Positions 29,201 through 39,255 of a DNA stretch of 64,000 bases are shown here, in pieces. Under the pieces are notes generated by a model. The model saw only the letters and a list, made by a program, of their open reading frames with translations. It had not been told where the DNA came from and searched no databases. Every line of letters begins with the position of its first letter. Position 1 is the first letter of the stretch. The position numbers and the translations under genes are program-made. The stretch lies in contig NC_091019.1 in assembly GCF_041296385.1 (NCBI RefSeq), forward strand, positions 8,889,264 to 8,953,263. Reading direction: 5' to 3'. The stretch comes from Aphelocoma coerulescens. Its lineage: Eukaryota > Chordata > Aves > Passeriformes > Corvidae.

Positions 29201-29435
29201 CGAGCTCCCTGCTCGAGCCCGGTCCCTGCCGCAGGGGTTACCTATCGCCTGCCAGGCTCCGGGAGGCCGCCACCCGCTCCTCCTCACAGCCCGGGGAGCT
29301 GGAGCGAGACGCAAGGGAGAGCGGGGAGCCTCTGGAGGGGCTGAGGGGGTCCTCGCCCTCAGCGGGCGGCGAGCTGAGGACGGTGGCCCCTGTCCTGTTC
29401 CTGGTGCTGCAGTAGCGCCAGGCGCCACCGCTCAT
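8015..29435 (-). CDS. CCDC34: CCDC34, coiled-coil domain-containing protein 34 (six exons, complete)
   Basis: The coding exons are 29435-29242, 25482-25350, 23030-22923, 10246-10088, 9662-9527 and 8229-8015 (194, 133, 108, 159, 136 and 215 nt). They sum to 945 nt, giving 314 residues plus stop with no phase conflict. Residues 1-65 are a Ser/Pro/Arg-rich N-terminus, 66-243 a highly charged Lys/Glu helix region, and 245-314 a Pro-rich tail with NPIPWKPV and PPPKE. Four Glu-Trp motifs recur at W91, W138, W182 and W222. The family is known in human as a 373-residue protein needed for sperm flagellum formation. This bird version appears about 60 residues shorter because the acidic Asp/Glu run near the human N-terminus is absent. 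The promoter is the CpG island around exon 1, and LGR4 lies upstream on the same strand. The identity rests on remembered similarity in exons 2-6. Confidence 0.95.
8230..9526 (-). other. CCDC34 intron 5
   Basis: This 1.3-kb phase-1 intron has no recognised gene or repeat. The open frames inside it are short and not conserved as far as I can tell. Confidence 0.8.
9527..9662 (-). CDS. CCDC34: CCDC34 exon 5
   Basis: The acceptor is TTATTTCTAG|GAAAAAG and the donor CTACAG|GTTTGT. It encodes 45 residues plus one base. It starts with an acidic/basic helix (EKEEEREAELQEKR) and carries the fourth Glu-Trp module, IFKEWLQNARNKPQP, with W222. It corresponds to the human KKFQEWLENAKHKPRP region. Confidence 0.95.
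9663..10087 (-). other. CCDC34 intron 4
   Basis: This 425-nt phase-0 intron has no other feature seen. Confidence 0.85.
10088..10246 (-). CDS. CCDC34: CCDC34 exon 4
   Basis: The acceptor is TTTGCATAG|GAAAGA and the donor GGAGAAG|GTATTA. The exon is 159 nt, phase 0 at both ends, 53 residues. It is almost all Lys, Glu, Arg and Ala, suited to a single long charged helix, and carries VKYKEWLKKKRAEE with W182. It matches the human KYQEWLKKKNAEE segment. Confidence 0.95.
15802..16970 (+). mobile_element. Solo LTR of an endogenous retrovirus (about 1.17 kb)
   Basis: The element starts TGTCATAGGTTAGC and ends CTTATCTCACA, so it has the TG...CA termini of a retroviral LTR. Near the 3' end it has a TATA-like tataat at about 16871 and an AATAAA at 16904-16909, followed by T/G-rich sequence, the usual order for a U3-R-U5 unit. 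No internal retroviral genes flank it, so it is a recombined solo LTR. It is antisense to CCDC34. I see no exact target-site duplication: the 5' flank is ggaag and the 3' flank gaaaa. The start sequence resembles a known avian LTR family, but I cannot name the subfamily with confidence. Confidence 0.75.
17602..17934 (+). mobile_element. Solo avian ERVL-type LTR, internally deleted
   Basis: The element starts TGTAGTGGG and includes blocks typical of a widespread avian ERVL-like LTR: TGTTTGTTGATAAC, CAATGCTTACAAAGC..CAAGG, TTTTCTGCTTCTCATCCCA, and GCTCAGCAATAAAAGCTGG (hexamer at 17864-17869). The usual sequence between that hexamer and the 3' end is largely missing, so the copy is shortened. 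If it ends CCCACAACA at 17934, the flanks ACACA and ACATA could be a 5-bp target duplication with one mismatch. It is unrelated to the longer LTR 630 bp away, and antisense to CCDC34. Confidence 0.7.
22923..23030 (-). CDS. CCDC34: CCDC34 exon 3
   Basis: The acceptor is CTTTAATTAG|GAAATG and the donor AGAAGAG|GTAAAT. The exon is 108 nt, phase 0 at both ends, 36 residues. It carries IAEEKHKEWVQKK with W138, nearly identical to the human segment, and is the strongest single identifier of the gene. Confidence 0.96.
23031..25349 (-). other. CCDC34 intron 2
   Basis: This 2.3-kb phase-0 intron has no recognised gene or repeat. Confidence 0.8.
25350..25482 (-). CDS. CCDC34: CCDC34 exon 2
   Basis: The acceptor is TTTTAATTCAG|GAAGGC and the donor GCAGAG|GTGATT. 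One base completes the split Arg65 codon, then 44 codons follow. It carries LSPWEEWFIGKEKELRARLQ with W91, matching human LTPWEVWFIGKEKE. The residues before it (KAERSEIAGGRK) lack the long acidic run seen in human. Confidence 0.95.
25741..25794. repeat. 27-bp tandem duplication (two units)
   Basis: The unit begins TACCTTTTAGGAATTAAACA at 25741 and recurs at 25768 with one T-to-C change, then diverges at its end. It sits in CCDC34 intron 1, about 260 bp upstream of exon 2. Confidence 0.9.
29029..29072. repeat. A/C-rich low-complexity run
   Basis: An irregular run of A with C interruptions, including (CAAA)n-like units. It lies in CCDC34 intron 1, about 170 bp inside the donor of exon 1. Confidence 0.85.
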
Positions 29436-29830
29436 GGCGGAACCCACCGGCGGTTACCGGCAGGGGCGGTCCAGCCCGAGCTCCCAACGGCCCCCGCGGC
29501 CCCAGCAACCGGGTCTCCTACGGCCGCCCACCCTCGCGTCCCTGCCGCCTGGCCCCTCCCCCCCGCACTTCCGCCCTACCCCGAGGCGTCGGGTGCCCGC
29601 CCAGCCCTGCTCCGTCCGGTGCGGCCAGGGCCGAGGCAGTGCCTGGGAAGAGACACCGGGACAAGACGGGGTCAGAACCGGCGGCCACTGATACGCTTTT
29701 GACCAGTGAGTCGACTCCTCCCAGCACATGGGATCTGACGGAGGCACCTCGGCCCGGGAGAGGCAGCAGGTCCGGGACTGCCTGCCTGGCCCTCAGCTTC
29801 TCAAGGGTGATCACTGACACGCGTATGCTA
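29150..29830. promoter_or_regulatory. CpG island, CCDC34 promoter region
   Basis: This block is GC-rich with frequent CpG, in sharp contrast to the AT-rich sequence on both sides. It covers CCDC34 exon 1, its 5' UTR and upstream DNA. I see no clear TATA box, as is usual for housekeeping-type CpG promoters. CpG islands often fire in both directions, but I cannot show a plus-strand transcript. Long open frames on both strands here are a side effect of high GC. Confidence 0.8.
29242..29435 (-). CDS. CCDC34: CCDC34 exon 1 (start exon)
   Basis: Translation should start at the ATG at 29435-29433 (context TTCCGCCATGAGC, purine at -3). The same frame has a TAA at 29456-29454 just upstream, so this is the first in-frame ATG. 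The donor is GCGATAG|GTAACC. The exon encodes 64 residues plus two bases of Arg65. The segment is rich in Ser, Pro and Arg (PLSPSRGSPLSLASRSSSP) and is poorly conserved against human, so this exon is supported by phase, donor and CpG island more than by homology. Confidence 0.8.
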
Positions 29831-30170
29831 ATCTATAGGAACTCCTCACAGTTGTTCTTTCTTACTTAACATTTTTGCACACGTACCAGTTCAATAAGCA
29901 GGAACCAATAACCTCATCTGCAGGTGACAACCCAATACATCAGAAGAAGGCATCTTAACATTTTCGAACAGCCAAGTCAAAATTTGTAACCCATACTTGC
30001 CGTAAATTGCAAAATCCCATTTCAGTCCTCACAATTACTATCTTGTTTCTGATTCAAAGTTCTAAAGACCTGATTTGCATACACCTCTGCTAGGCAAACG
30101 GTGTCCTTTGCCTTCTCTATCAGTTAATTCTCCACTGAGTCTACAACTATCTGTAATAAACAGGTCACAT

Positions 30171-30213
<43 letters not shown>

Positions 30214-33200
30214 TCCTGTACTTGTTCTCCACTACATTCTTTGTCAGTCTTCTATTTGGGTTCCAAATCCCAAGAACACAGTCACTCCTCACTGGTTATG
30301 CTGGGCCACCCTGACTCCCCCTTTTTAGCCAAATCTTAAGTAGGATAAGCAACACACATTTGAATTACCGAAGCTTTTTGTTACCTTCAAATTTCATCAA
30401 CCAAGGTAACTACTGATCAACAGTTGGTAAATTTTTATAAAACTTTGAGTCATTTTGCTGGGGCTGACTAAGCAGAAGAATTACATTAAGATATAAACAT
30501 GAAGATGAGATATAGAAGTTTTAAAACTATTGTAAATTTGGCTGCTATATTAATTGATCTTGCCAAGATTCTTCAGTGGGTTTAACAAGAAATATATTTT
30601 TAATTGGACAGGCAAGTTGAAAAATAAGAAACAGTATTAAAAATGCTTTGTCTAAATCAAGAAAGTCAATTGTGACATCTGAGGCAATTGACTTGCCATA
30701 AAAATTGAGTTTCAGTAGCTCAGTGATACAAAAAGGTCATAAAATCTATATAACCATTATGTGCACCTAGATACCACCAAAAATGAGTGCCATGAGGTGG
30801 GAGACATCTCAATGCCATCATTAACAGTCCTAAAAGATGCCTAAAATGATCATATTTGAAAATTTTAAGATGGGATGTTTGGTGCTTGCGCTGCAGACTG
30901 ACAGGCACCCAAATCTGTAATTTCTCTGCCAGACAGGCTGTATCTCTCCTATCTCTCAGGAGCACATACTTCTCCCTCCCTCTTGCTCACTGAACCCTTC
31001 ACTGACACACAAAAGTGGTAGAACTTTTGCACGCTTACTAAAGTGGTAGAAAAATATTTGGCCAAACAACCTGTGGTCTGAGCAAGCTAAAGCTCAGGGA
31101 TGTGTCAGACAGCTGCTGAGGCCAAAACCAGGCAAGCAACAAGAATACACAGACACAAACTGAGAGGGAGAGGCAGAGGTGAGGTGTAAGGGATTTGGGA
31201 TTTCCTCCTTTCAGTGGTGGAGCTTCTGCATTTGGCTTACCATTTCACAAGGAACTGCAGTTTTGACAGGTTGGAGAAATAACATTATGGTTCCTGTAAG
31301 AAAAAAACAAATGTTATTGCATCACTGATCACCAGATGACCATAGAGAACTGTTTTCCAGCAAGCTGAAAAAGACAAAAAAAGGCCTGAATACATCTCTA
31401 ATCTAAGCATCCCCAGAAGATTGACTGCATCACTATGCACCAAATTGATGCTCATGATGCTAAAATAACTCCAGCCCCTTGTGGTAGATTGTTGAGCTGA
31501 TTATCATAAAATAAAGAATCAAGTATGACTAGGCACATTATCTAGCAAGCAAATTACACCTGTTGAAATAATTTAAGTTGATGATTCAAGTATTGGAGAC
31601 AACAGAATATCACTAGAATCTAAATTTCATGCCAAGTAAGGTTAAAACAAGAGAAAATTTCAAATTGGTGTGAATTCTTAGGATACAAGTTACAGAAGCC
31701 AGTGCCTCAGCTTTGCTCAACACAACCTATGGTTTTACAGGAGCTTTTGTATGTGTGCTGCATGCAGCTAAGACATAAAAGCAGCATAGAAGTTTTTCAC
31801 TCCATGGCTACACAAGCACTGTGAGCAAAGCCGCATCTCATGGCAAGCAGGAAAACTTCAAGTATTTTAACAGGCTGCAGACCAAAGTAATTTCAAAATA
31901 TCTTAGGAAGGCTTGAAAACCTTCCCTGACCTTAAAGGCCATCTCATAGTGAACACTGGCAATAGTCATAAATGAACAGAAAATATGAAAAGCCCCATGT
32001 TGTCTCAGTAAATTGACGAATTCTGGAGCTCACTCCACTGGGCATCTCTCACTTCTAACGGAGGCCTACATCATCTTGGATGGCCAGAAACTATGAAATG
32101 GATGTCTCAAGGCGCGGTAGCAGCAATCTTGCCAAACACACAAACATTTGAGCTTGTCTATTCTCTCCCTATCCTATTATAAAGAATATGAGAATTTCTC
32201 AGGATTCAGGAGCAGATATCGGGCAAATAGCTTATACTAACAAACCTTAGCATTGGGACAAGCTAGTAGAGTTTATGCATCAAGACTGCCTGTAGAGAGG
32301 GTGGCAAAAGCCAGTTCACCCTTTGGGAAATTAAAGCATTGTTGCTGGAATGGCAGAAGCATTCCAACTTTGAAGAGATGTGAAAACATAAAATAATATT
32401 GTTATTATTCCTCTTACCATTCTGCTCAACTTGTCAAGCTGGCTCCACAGCCACTGTGCCCTAGTTAACACGGGAAAGGTATGAGCCCAAATAATGTAAT
32501 TTTGTAAAAAAGCATTGAAACAACAATCCTGCAGGTTCAGGTACACAACGACCACAATGGCCACAGAAGGACTAACAAACAGATAAATGGCATGTTGCAA
32601 GGATGGCAAAACCTTAATTCTGTGAACTGAATGCCAGAAGCAGCTGCCCTGGCAAGAATTACATGGCAACACTGCTAAAACCCATAGGCAAAATCAAACC
32701 GCCACAATGAAGCACAGAAGTTGCTGCAAACAAATGCTGCAAACTGAATGTAGTGAATAAATATATATACACACCCATATGGTTGATACCAGTGTGAAAA
32801 ATCATCCCAATTTATCACTAAAGAAACTACAGAAACTACATTCAGTCTTTCAGTGCTAGCTCACTGTCATAGAATATAGAATAAGCACTTAAGAGCTATC
32901 TAGCAACAGCAGTAAAATTAAGTAAAAATAGCACGATGACCTATACTTTTTGTCTGTTTGGTCATGCCAATCAGTGTGTCTGAACAACCAAATGCTCCTG
33001 ACAAATTTCTCACAAGTATTCCCTAAATTCCACCCACACTATTTGAAAAAACATTTTATATATAAAATATCAAGTAAACAATTTCATAGGTAGCAGACAT
33101 AGAAAAGATCTAAATTCTAGGCACAAACTACTCTGAATCACTAAGCACCTTGATTTGCCAACTCTTGTTTATGAAATAGTTCAGTTTTAGAAATTCAACT

Positions 33201-36200
33201 GTAATCTGATGAACTCAGTCTCTGAAAACACAAGAGCCAGCAGAAGGAAACTTCTCAGTTCAACTTGATGAATACGAGCCAGATTTAATGAAAAGAATCA
33301 GAGTAGATTGCTTGCAGATGTCATGTTAAATTCCCCAACAGACATTAAGGAACACAGAAACATAGAAATAATCCTATGGAAAAAAAAATTACTAAATTTA
33401 GGCAGAAACAGAGGCTTAGACATGCTTTAAGCTTGAAGAAAAGACTATTTTACTTGCAACCTTGAAAAAAGTAGAAAATTTGAACCAAATATAGTTGAAT
33501 TCAAGTTTTTTTAAGTCTTCTTAAGTCTTCAGATTTTCCAGCATGAGGAAAAATAGTGTGTCAGGCATAGGAGTAAGGGAGAAAGCTACTTGGCTCACAC
33601 TCCATGTCAGAGCTCAACAAACACTGCCTATACTTGTCTTCTGGCTATTTTTGTACCTGAATGTGTAGTTCTGCTTGATTAGAGGCTGTGAAACCTGAGA
33701 GGATTGCTTCACTTTCCTTCATGGTATGATGTATTCTCATCGTTGCAGAATACCGTATACACTACTAGTCCCAGCCCAGATTCTGCTGACTGCAGATGTG
33801 GAGCCATCTGCTTTAAAGGGACAGGGCCTTGAGATGAGAATTTCTCTTGTCTGGGGAAATGTGGAAGAACTCTATGTAATGTATATATTTTAAAATCACA
33901 TCTTTGTGAATTGCTAGCAGGATTCCCACTCAGCCCAGCTGTTTTATGTTAGTTGGAGATCACAGCCCTCCTGCTTTTGAACAGCAAAACTTCTCACTTC
34001 ATTAGCTAGTGTATAGTTCTGCATAAAGTCTTTCTCTCCTTTAAGGCATCAGTTCGTAACAGATTTATTTGCTCATTTTTGGGCTGGAATTTTCAGGACA
34101 CAGGTTATGCTTTTGTTACTGGAAACCAGTGAGACAACATTTTGTTACCCTCAAATCAAAATGAGCTCCCTATAGCAAACACTACAGTGACCACTAACTA
34201 GTATTTTATGTAAAACCTAAACAATATTGTTTTATATTGGTGTAGTGCCATATGTGCAACATATAAAATATGTCCATTCACCCTCCAAGTTCTTACAGTA
34301 TACAACAGTACAGAAAACAGCAAATTGTGATATATTATCCCATTTCAGATTTCATTTCCTTATTTATTGAATCATCTTCAACTGAAATCTAGTGCTAAAT
34401 CAGACTCTACAGTACAATATGTGAAAGGTAATACTGAAAAAACCTCCTGCTAAAAAAATAAACTTACACCAACAGTAAAAGATCAAAAGCATTTACGTAA
34501 TTAGAAATTATTGAGAGTACATATGAAACAAACTCTGTATTGTGCTTTTAATTAAAAATATTACCCTGTAAATTGAAACTGAAGGCTTAAAAACAGTAAT
34601 CAAAATTAAAAGAATTACTGAAGTATCTTTGTGTAAGTTGGGAATTTCTGAGTGAATTTATAAATAAATGGGAAATTCTACTGCAAAGAAATGAAAAAAG
34701 GCAAAAGGCATCTAGATTAAAAAGTTGCTAAGCAGATGCATTATTTTTATAAGAGAATGAAAAGGCTCAATTTCAAATGAAGAGCTCTCCCCAGCATATT
34801 GCCACAGAGCAGACTAATAGCCATCTGTAAGAAATTACTCTTAATGGGGGAAAGATAGGGAATACCTTTGGCAATTTTGTGACCATCTCCCCGCAAAAAG
34901 GTGCTTCCTCACAACAGCAGAAGATAAGGGAGAAAAACAACAACAAAACGCTCTCCTTGCCGTATGTTTTTCTTTTAAAGTCAACAGTAAAGCCTTTTTG
35001 ACTGCTAAATCCAGCACTGGAGCTCAGTATGACAGTTGTGGAGAGGGCTAGAGGCAAGATATGGGACATTGCAACTGTAAGAACAGTTTCAGCTAGTTTT
35101 AGACTCTAGAAAATTGCAGGATTTATTTTCTGTGGGCACCCCAGGATATAACTTGTGGTTTCACTTGTTTCAGACTGGAAACTGAAAATAGGAAGCTTTA
35201 CCTGGCTGAAGAGACTGCTGAGGTGACAGCTCAGAAAGCCACTGGTACATAGGTAACAAAAATCCCGCATGCTGCTAACACAAAACAGCTTTAAAGCAAG
35301 TTGTCCCCATGTATTTGACATTGCTTTTGGAGTGGGAGCAAATGCTCACTGGATGTGAACATCTGAACATTCCACTGTGCCCTGGCCTGAGATCAGCTTG
35401 ACCAGCAAAGACACAATGAAAGCTGGCATTAAGTACCTGGCAACTGGATGTCTGGATTCTCCTTATGTGATTGCCCATGGGTGTCACACACATGGTCATG
35501 TTGAGAGAGGCAGGTTTTGCAGCACTGCTTCTTAATAGGCTGGTTTCAGTAGCTGCTGCTCATATTCTTTCCCCTCTACCAGCAGCAGACAGAACCAGTG
35601 TGTGCTGGAAGACACTGGGCTGACTGTATTAAAGAGTTAATTGCTAGTACAACTGAACTCCAAAAGCATACTGATATACAGTGAAATACTAGAACTTCAA
35701 ATGGATCACATCCGACAGCACTGAAGACTCACTTGTAAAACAGAAGAAATAAATCCGTACTCGAGAACATTGAAAATACAACAGGCTTTCTGGAAGCTTC
35801 ATGGTTGGATTTCCTTCCCTACTGATTATAAATGGCAGCTGACATTTACAGTTATTTTTGAGAAGCATTCTTATTACCTTTGACAGGTCAGCCAACAGAG
35901 AGAATATGGGACAAGCTGTGACTCTTAGACAATGATGGCTTAAAAAAACCCCACAACTCCCAACATAAAGTATCAATATGAAAATTATAATCTGCATGGT
36001 TATTCAAAATGTACTAAAATTTCAACTCAAACACAATATATAACACCTTTAATCAAGAGATTGCTTTATAAGAGGGCAAACACTTTGCTTAAGGTTTTTA
36101 ACCTTTTGCATGCCAAGAGTCAGCATTATTCTGACATCATATAATCGACTTGTAAACTGGCAACTTTCTTGCTTTTCTGGCAGTTCTTTCTTGAATGAAC

Positions 36201-36300
36201 ATGTAGCCAACAGTAGATGAGACATAATTTATGCTCAATAATTCTACATGTGCACCATTTTCAGCTTTAACTTTTGAAAAACAGAGATAAATGACCATAG
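29831..36300. other. Intergenic between CCDC34 promoter and LGR4 3' end
   Basis: About 6.5 kb of AT-rich DNA with one microsatellite (30171-30210). I recognise no gene, RNA gene or transposon. Any CCDC34 enhancer could lie here, but nothing in the sequence shows one. Confidence 0.65.
30171..30210. repeat. Microsatellite (TA)6(TG)14
   Basis: A compound dinucleotide repeat: six TA units run directly into fourteen perfect TG units. It is 0.35 kb upstream of the CpG island and likely length-polymorphic. Confidence 0.97.
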
Positions 36301-37978
36301 GTATTCATGTACCCTTTATTTGCTTTCAGTGTAACATTCCATGCTAATTGCAGATGTAATATTCATGAGTGTAAATATAAGAATTAACAACTCTGGGATG
36401 GTTTTCTTCCCTTTTTACACTTGAATATTTTGGCTTACAAAATTAACAGCATACAGTAAATATTCTTCCCATACTTTGTACAAAGTACATAATTTTGATA
36501 TACAAGGATCCTGTTTTTATTATAGTGACAATATACAACCACATCTATTTACAATGAAAAAAGTACATAAACCACATTTTAAACATTCTGCTACTGGCAG
36601 CCACTATTGTTTAGGAGGTAGCTTTAATTAACAAAATGAACTGAAGCCACATTTCCCATCATGGGTTCTATCAAATAACTTAAAATACAAAGATAAAAAT
36701 TCATTGTATGAACAGTATATACAGTTTAATTCTCAAACCAGCAATCTAGCTTTAGATCTCAACAAGAATTTCTCCAGAGTAACTGGGATAGCAGTGGATT
36801 TACTCTTGATCTAGTATTGCCCAAAACCCTTACATAATTACTTAATCATGCATTAATAACTTTGTATTGATCATATTTCAAACTAAATATAAAAACTGGA
36901 TCACTGGTTGTACTTGAATCATTTGGGTCTCAGAACTTTAATGGTTTAAAAAGATTGCACTGATTTATGTGAAAAATCAGTGACTTTGCACAGTGTACTT
37001 CACTGTCAGTAAAGTAATTGGAAAAACGCTTTCTTTTTTACTGCCAAATTGCCTTGCATTTTGCCTCTATTTCCTAAAACCTCAGTCTATGCATAGGTAT
37101 TCCTGGAGTGCTGTAACATTCAACAGGCTGCAGAGTATCAGCCAGTCTTATTGCAAAGAAATGAGCTGTGTACAGTGACAGCACTGCTACATTGACATTC
37201 CTTCCAATGGTATGACTTGACTGCATAATACTGAAGAAATTTGCTGTGGTTCACCTGAAGTAATGAGTCATCACTGGAAAAATGTGTTCAACCCTATTAA
37301 TCTTGACAGCTGTTAATATTCTTACTTCGATAAATGTGCAGAATATTGTGGATTACAAGTACTTTACTGCAACAAACTTTTTTTTTTAAATTGAATATTG
37401 GCTAAAATACAAAACAAACACAGTATTCCGATATTGCTGTCACAGTTACATACGGGAGAATTAATCCCTTTTTTGGCCCTGCAATAAAATGCATCCTGAG
37501 ATTCAATGCTGAATATACTATACAAAGCTAGCAATAGATCTTTTTTCTTAATTATAGAAAAGTCACATTTAAAAATAATTTCTATAATATTAAGCAGCTG
37601 TCCTTTATATTGTGCTTTCATGGGGGGGAAAAAAAAAAAATCAACAGAACTTACCACCAGCAGAAGCAAAGTACAACTGCAGTATGATGTGGAAACAGCA
37701 TTAGCATGTAAAACTGTATATGAGAAACCACTATTGTGTGAAAAGAGTAAAAATATTGGGTAACAATTTTGGTTTACCAATTATTTACAGTCAGGGCAAT
37801 TGATTGATTTAATTTTTAAAAAAAAGTATGGCTCAAGAAATTACTGCCCACTTCCCTTCTTTACAAATGACACTAAATAATGATTAGAAAAGTGCTTCCT
37901 GCTTGAAAGGTCAAAACAGGCAACAGTCTGTGAAGCATTATACCACTTTATTGGAACAGCTGATGGCAGAAAGCCTTT
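36301..37978 (-). other. LGR4 3' UTR (predicted, end uncertain)
   Basis: This follows the LGR4 stop codon. Human LGR4 has a long 3' UTR, so a UTR of 1.4-1.7 kb is plausible. On the minus strand AATAAA occurs at 37952-37947, only 27 nt after the stop, and at 36521-36516 and 36320-36315. The last two are the better candidates for the major end; the first would give a very short UTR. No open frame of note is present in the sense direction. Confidence 0.5.
36516..36521 (-). terminator. LGR4 polyadenylation signal AATAAA (candidate)
   Basis: An AATAAA hexamer on the minus strand 1.46 kb after the stop. The downstream sequence is only weakly T/G-rich. A second hexamer at 36320-36315 is an equally fair alternative. 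Confidence 0.35.
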
Positions 37979-39255
37979 TCAGTCTTTAATTCTTGGTATG
38001 TTGTAGGCATAACGAACCAAAGGGAACCCTCTGCTTTGGTAGAAACATGCACGGCCACAGGCCTGCACTTGGTCCGAGCTGTCTGACACAAAGGAGTCGT
38101 CCTCGTCTGCATAGTCAGAGTGGGCTGACTGGGTGCCACAGTCCGACCAGTAGCCATCTGGCCTTTGGCAAGGCACCACTGCCAGTGCAGGGCAGCTGTG
38201 GGATTTTATTAAATGTTTACAGGGCATGGGCTTGGATAAAAGGAGTGATTCACAACATTCACACAGAGCAATGTTACCCTGCAAGTGGGTGTAAACGCCA
38301 CAGTCGTAGTAAAAATCCTGCGTCACGCAGCCCCCTTGAGCATTGACAGCAATTGCTATTGCTCCATTCTTCCTGGTCAGATGGCGCCTGAGCAACTTCC
38401 AGTCTTCCTTGAACTTTGGGTTGAAGAATACATACAGGACTGGATTCAGGCAAGCAGGCAACGGGAAAAATATCAAAGTAACAGACTTCATGATTTCAGG
38501 GCTGATAGAAATTGCAGTGATCAACGGTGCAAATGAGAAAAATGCAACAGGACAGAAAAAGATGCAGTTTGTGAAGATTAGCCAAGCAACATGCTTAATT
38601 GTGCTGGACTGGGAGTTTTCGGAGAGATCCTCTTTTTCCAAGTTGCAATAGAGTTTAGTGTAGATAACAGCCATTAGCAAAAATGCTAATGAATTCAGGA
38701 GCACTAAAGTTACTGTGAAACTTAACAAAGGTGTTTCTCCAGTGGGGAAGGGCAAGCAAAGGGGTGACGCTGAGTACTCTGCTTTATAAAAAAGTGGTAA
38801 GCATCCTGCTACCAGAGCACACAGGAAAGCAAGAAATGCCGCAATTTGAAATTGTTTTTGGTGATTGCTTTTCCCCTTTTTAATAAACTCCTTTGCAGAG
38901 AAGCTCCGTTCAACAGCTGCCAACATCAGGAAAAAAATGGCACTTTCTGACGAAAAAACTGCAAGAAACCCAGCAATTCTGCAACCACTGCCAGTCTCCC
39001 ACCATATGCCAAATTCAGCAAATCTCCCCCAAGATACAGCATCCAAGAAAGTTAAAATACCAGTATAGACTCCCATAAATAAGTTAGATATAGAAATCAG
39101 GCTTATAAACAGTTTGGAAGATGGCAATGTAGTACAGGAGGCAAATATTGTTAACATGACAAGCAGGTTGAAGAACAAAGCAACCAAAAAAATAAACCAG
39201 ACAGTAAGCCGAATCATCCAGCTGCCCAATAAATATTCACAAGGCTTAAAAGCAC
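37979..39255 (-). CDS. LGR4: LGR4 exon 18: seven-transmembrane domain and C-terminal tail
   Basis: The acceptor is TTTTCTTCTAG|GTGCTT; two bases complete a Gly codon, then 424 residues to the TGA at 37981-37979. Hydrophobic helices fall roughly at exon residues 13-35, 45-70, 91-113, 133-153, 176-200, 222-245 and 255-277. The helix-3 end reads VERS in place of the usual DRY, as in other LGR4 proteins. Helix 7 carries [12 protein letters not shown], the NPxxY-like motif. The extracellular Cys pair is present (GSGC before helix 3, SPLCLPFP in loop 2). The tail is Cys- and Ser-rich and contains [29 protein letters not shown] and [13 protein letters not shown]. Confidence 0.98.

Larger units (their letters stand above)
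25483..29241 (-). other. CCDC34 intron 1
   Basis: This 3.8-kb intron contains a 27-bp tandem duplication at 25741-25794 and an A/C-rich low-complexity run at 29029-29072. I saw no further exon, but a short acidic exon of length divisible by three cannot be ruled out by eye. Confidence 0.7.

Noticed and set aside
29006..29869. Several open frames of 70-178 codons on both strands around the CpG island
   Set aside because: High GC content lowers stop-codon frequency. The frames are Pro/Ala/Arg/Gly-rich with no family resemblance, and only the minus-strand frame that splices to CCDC34 exon 2 is supported.
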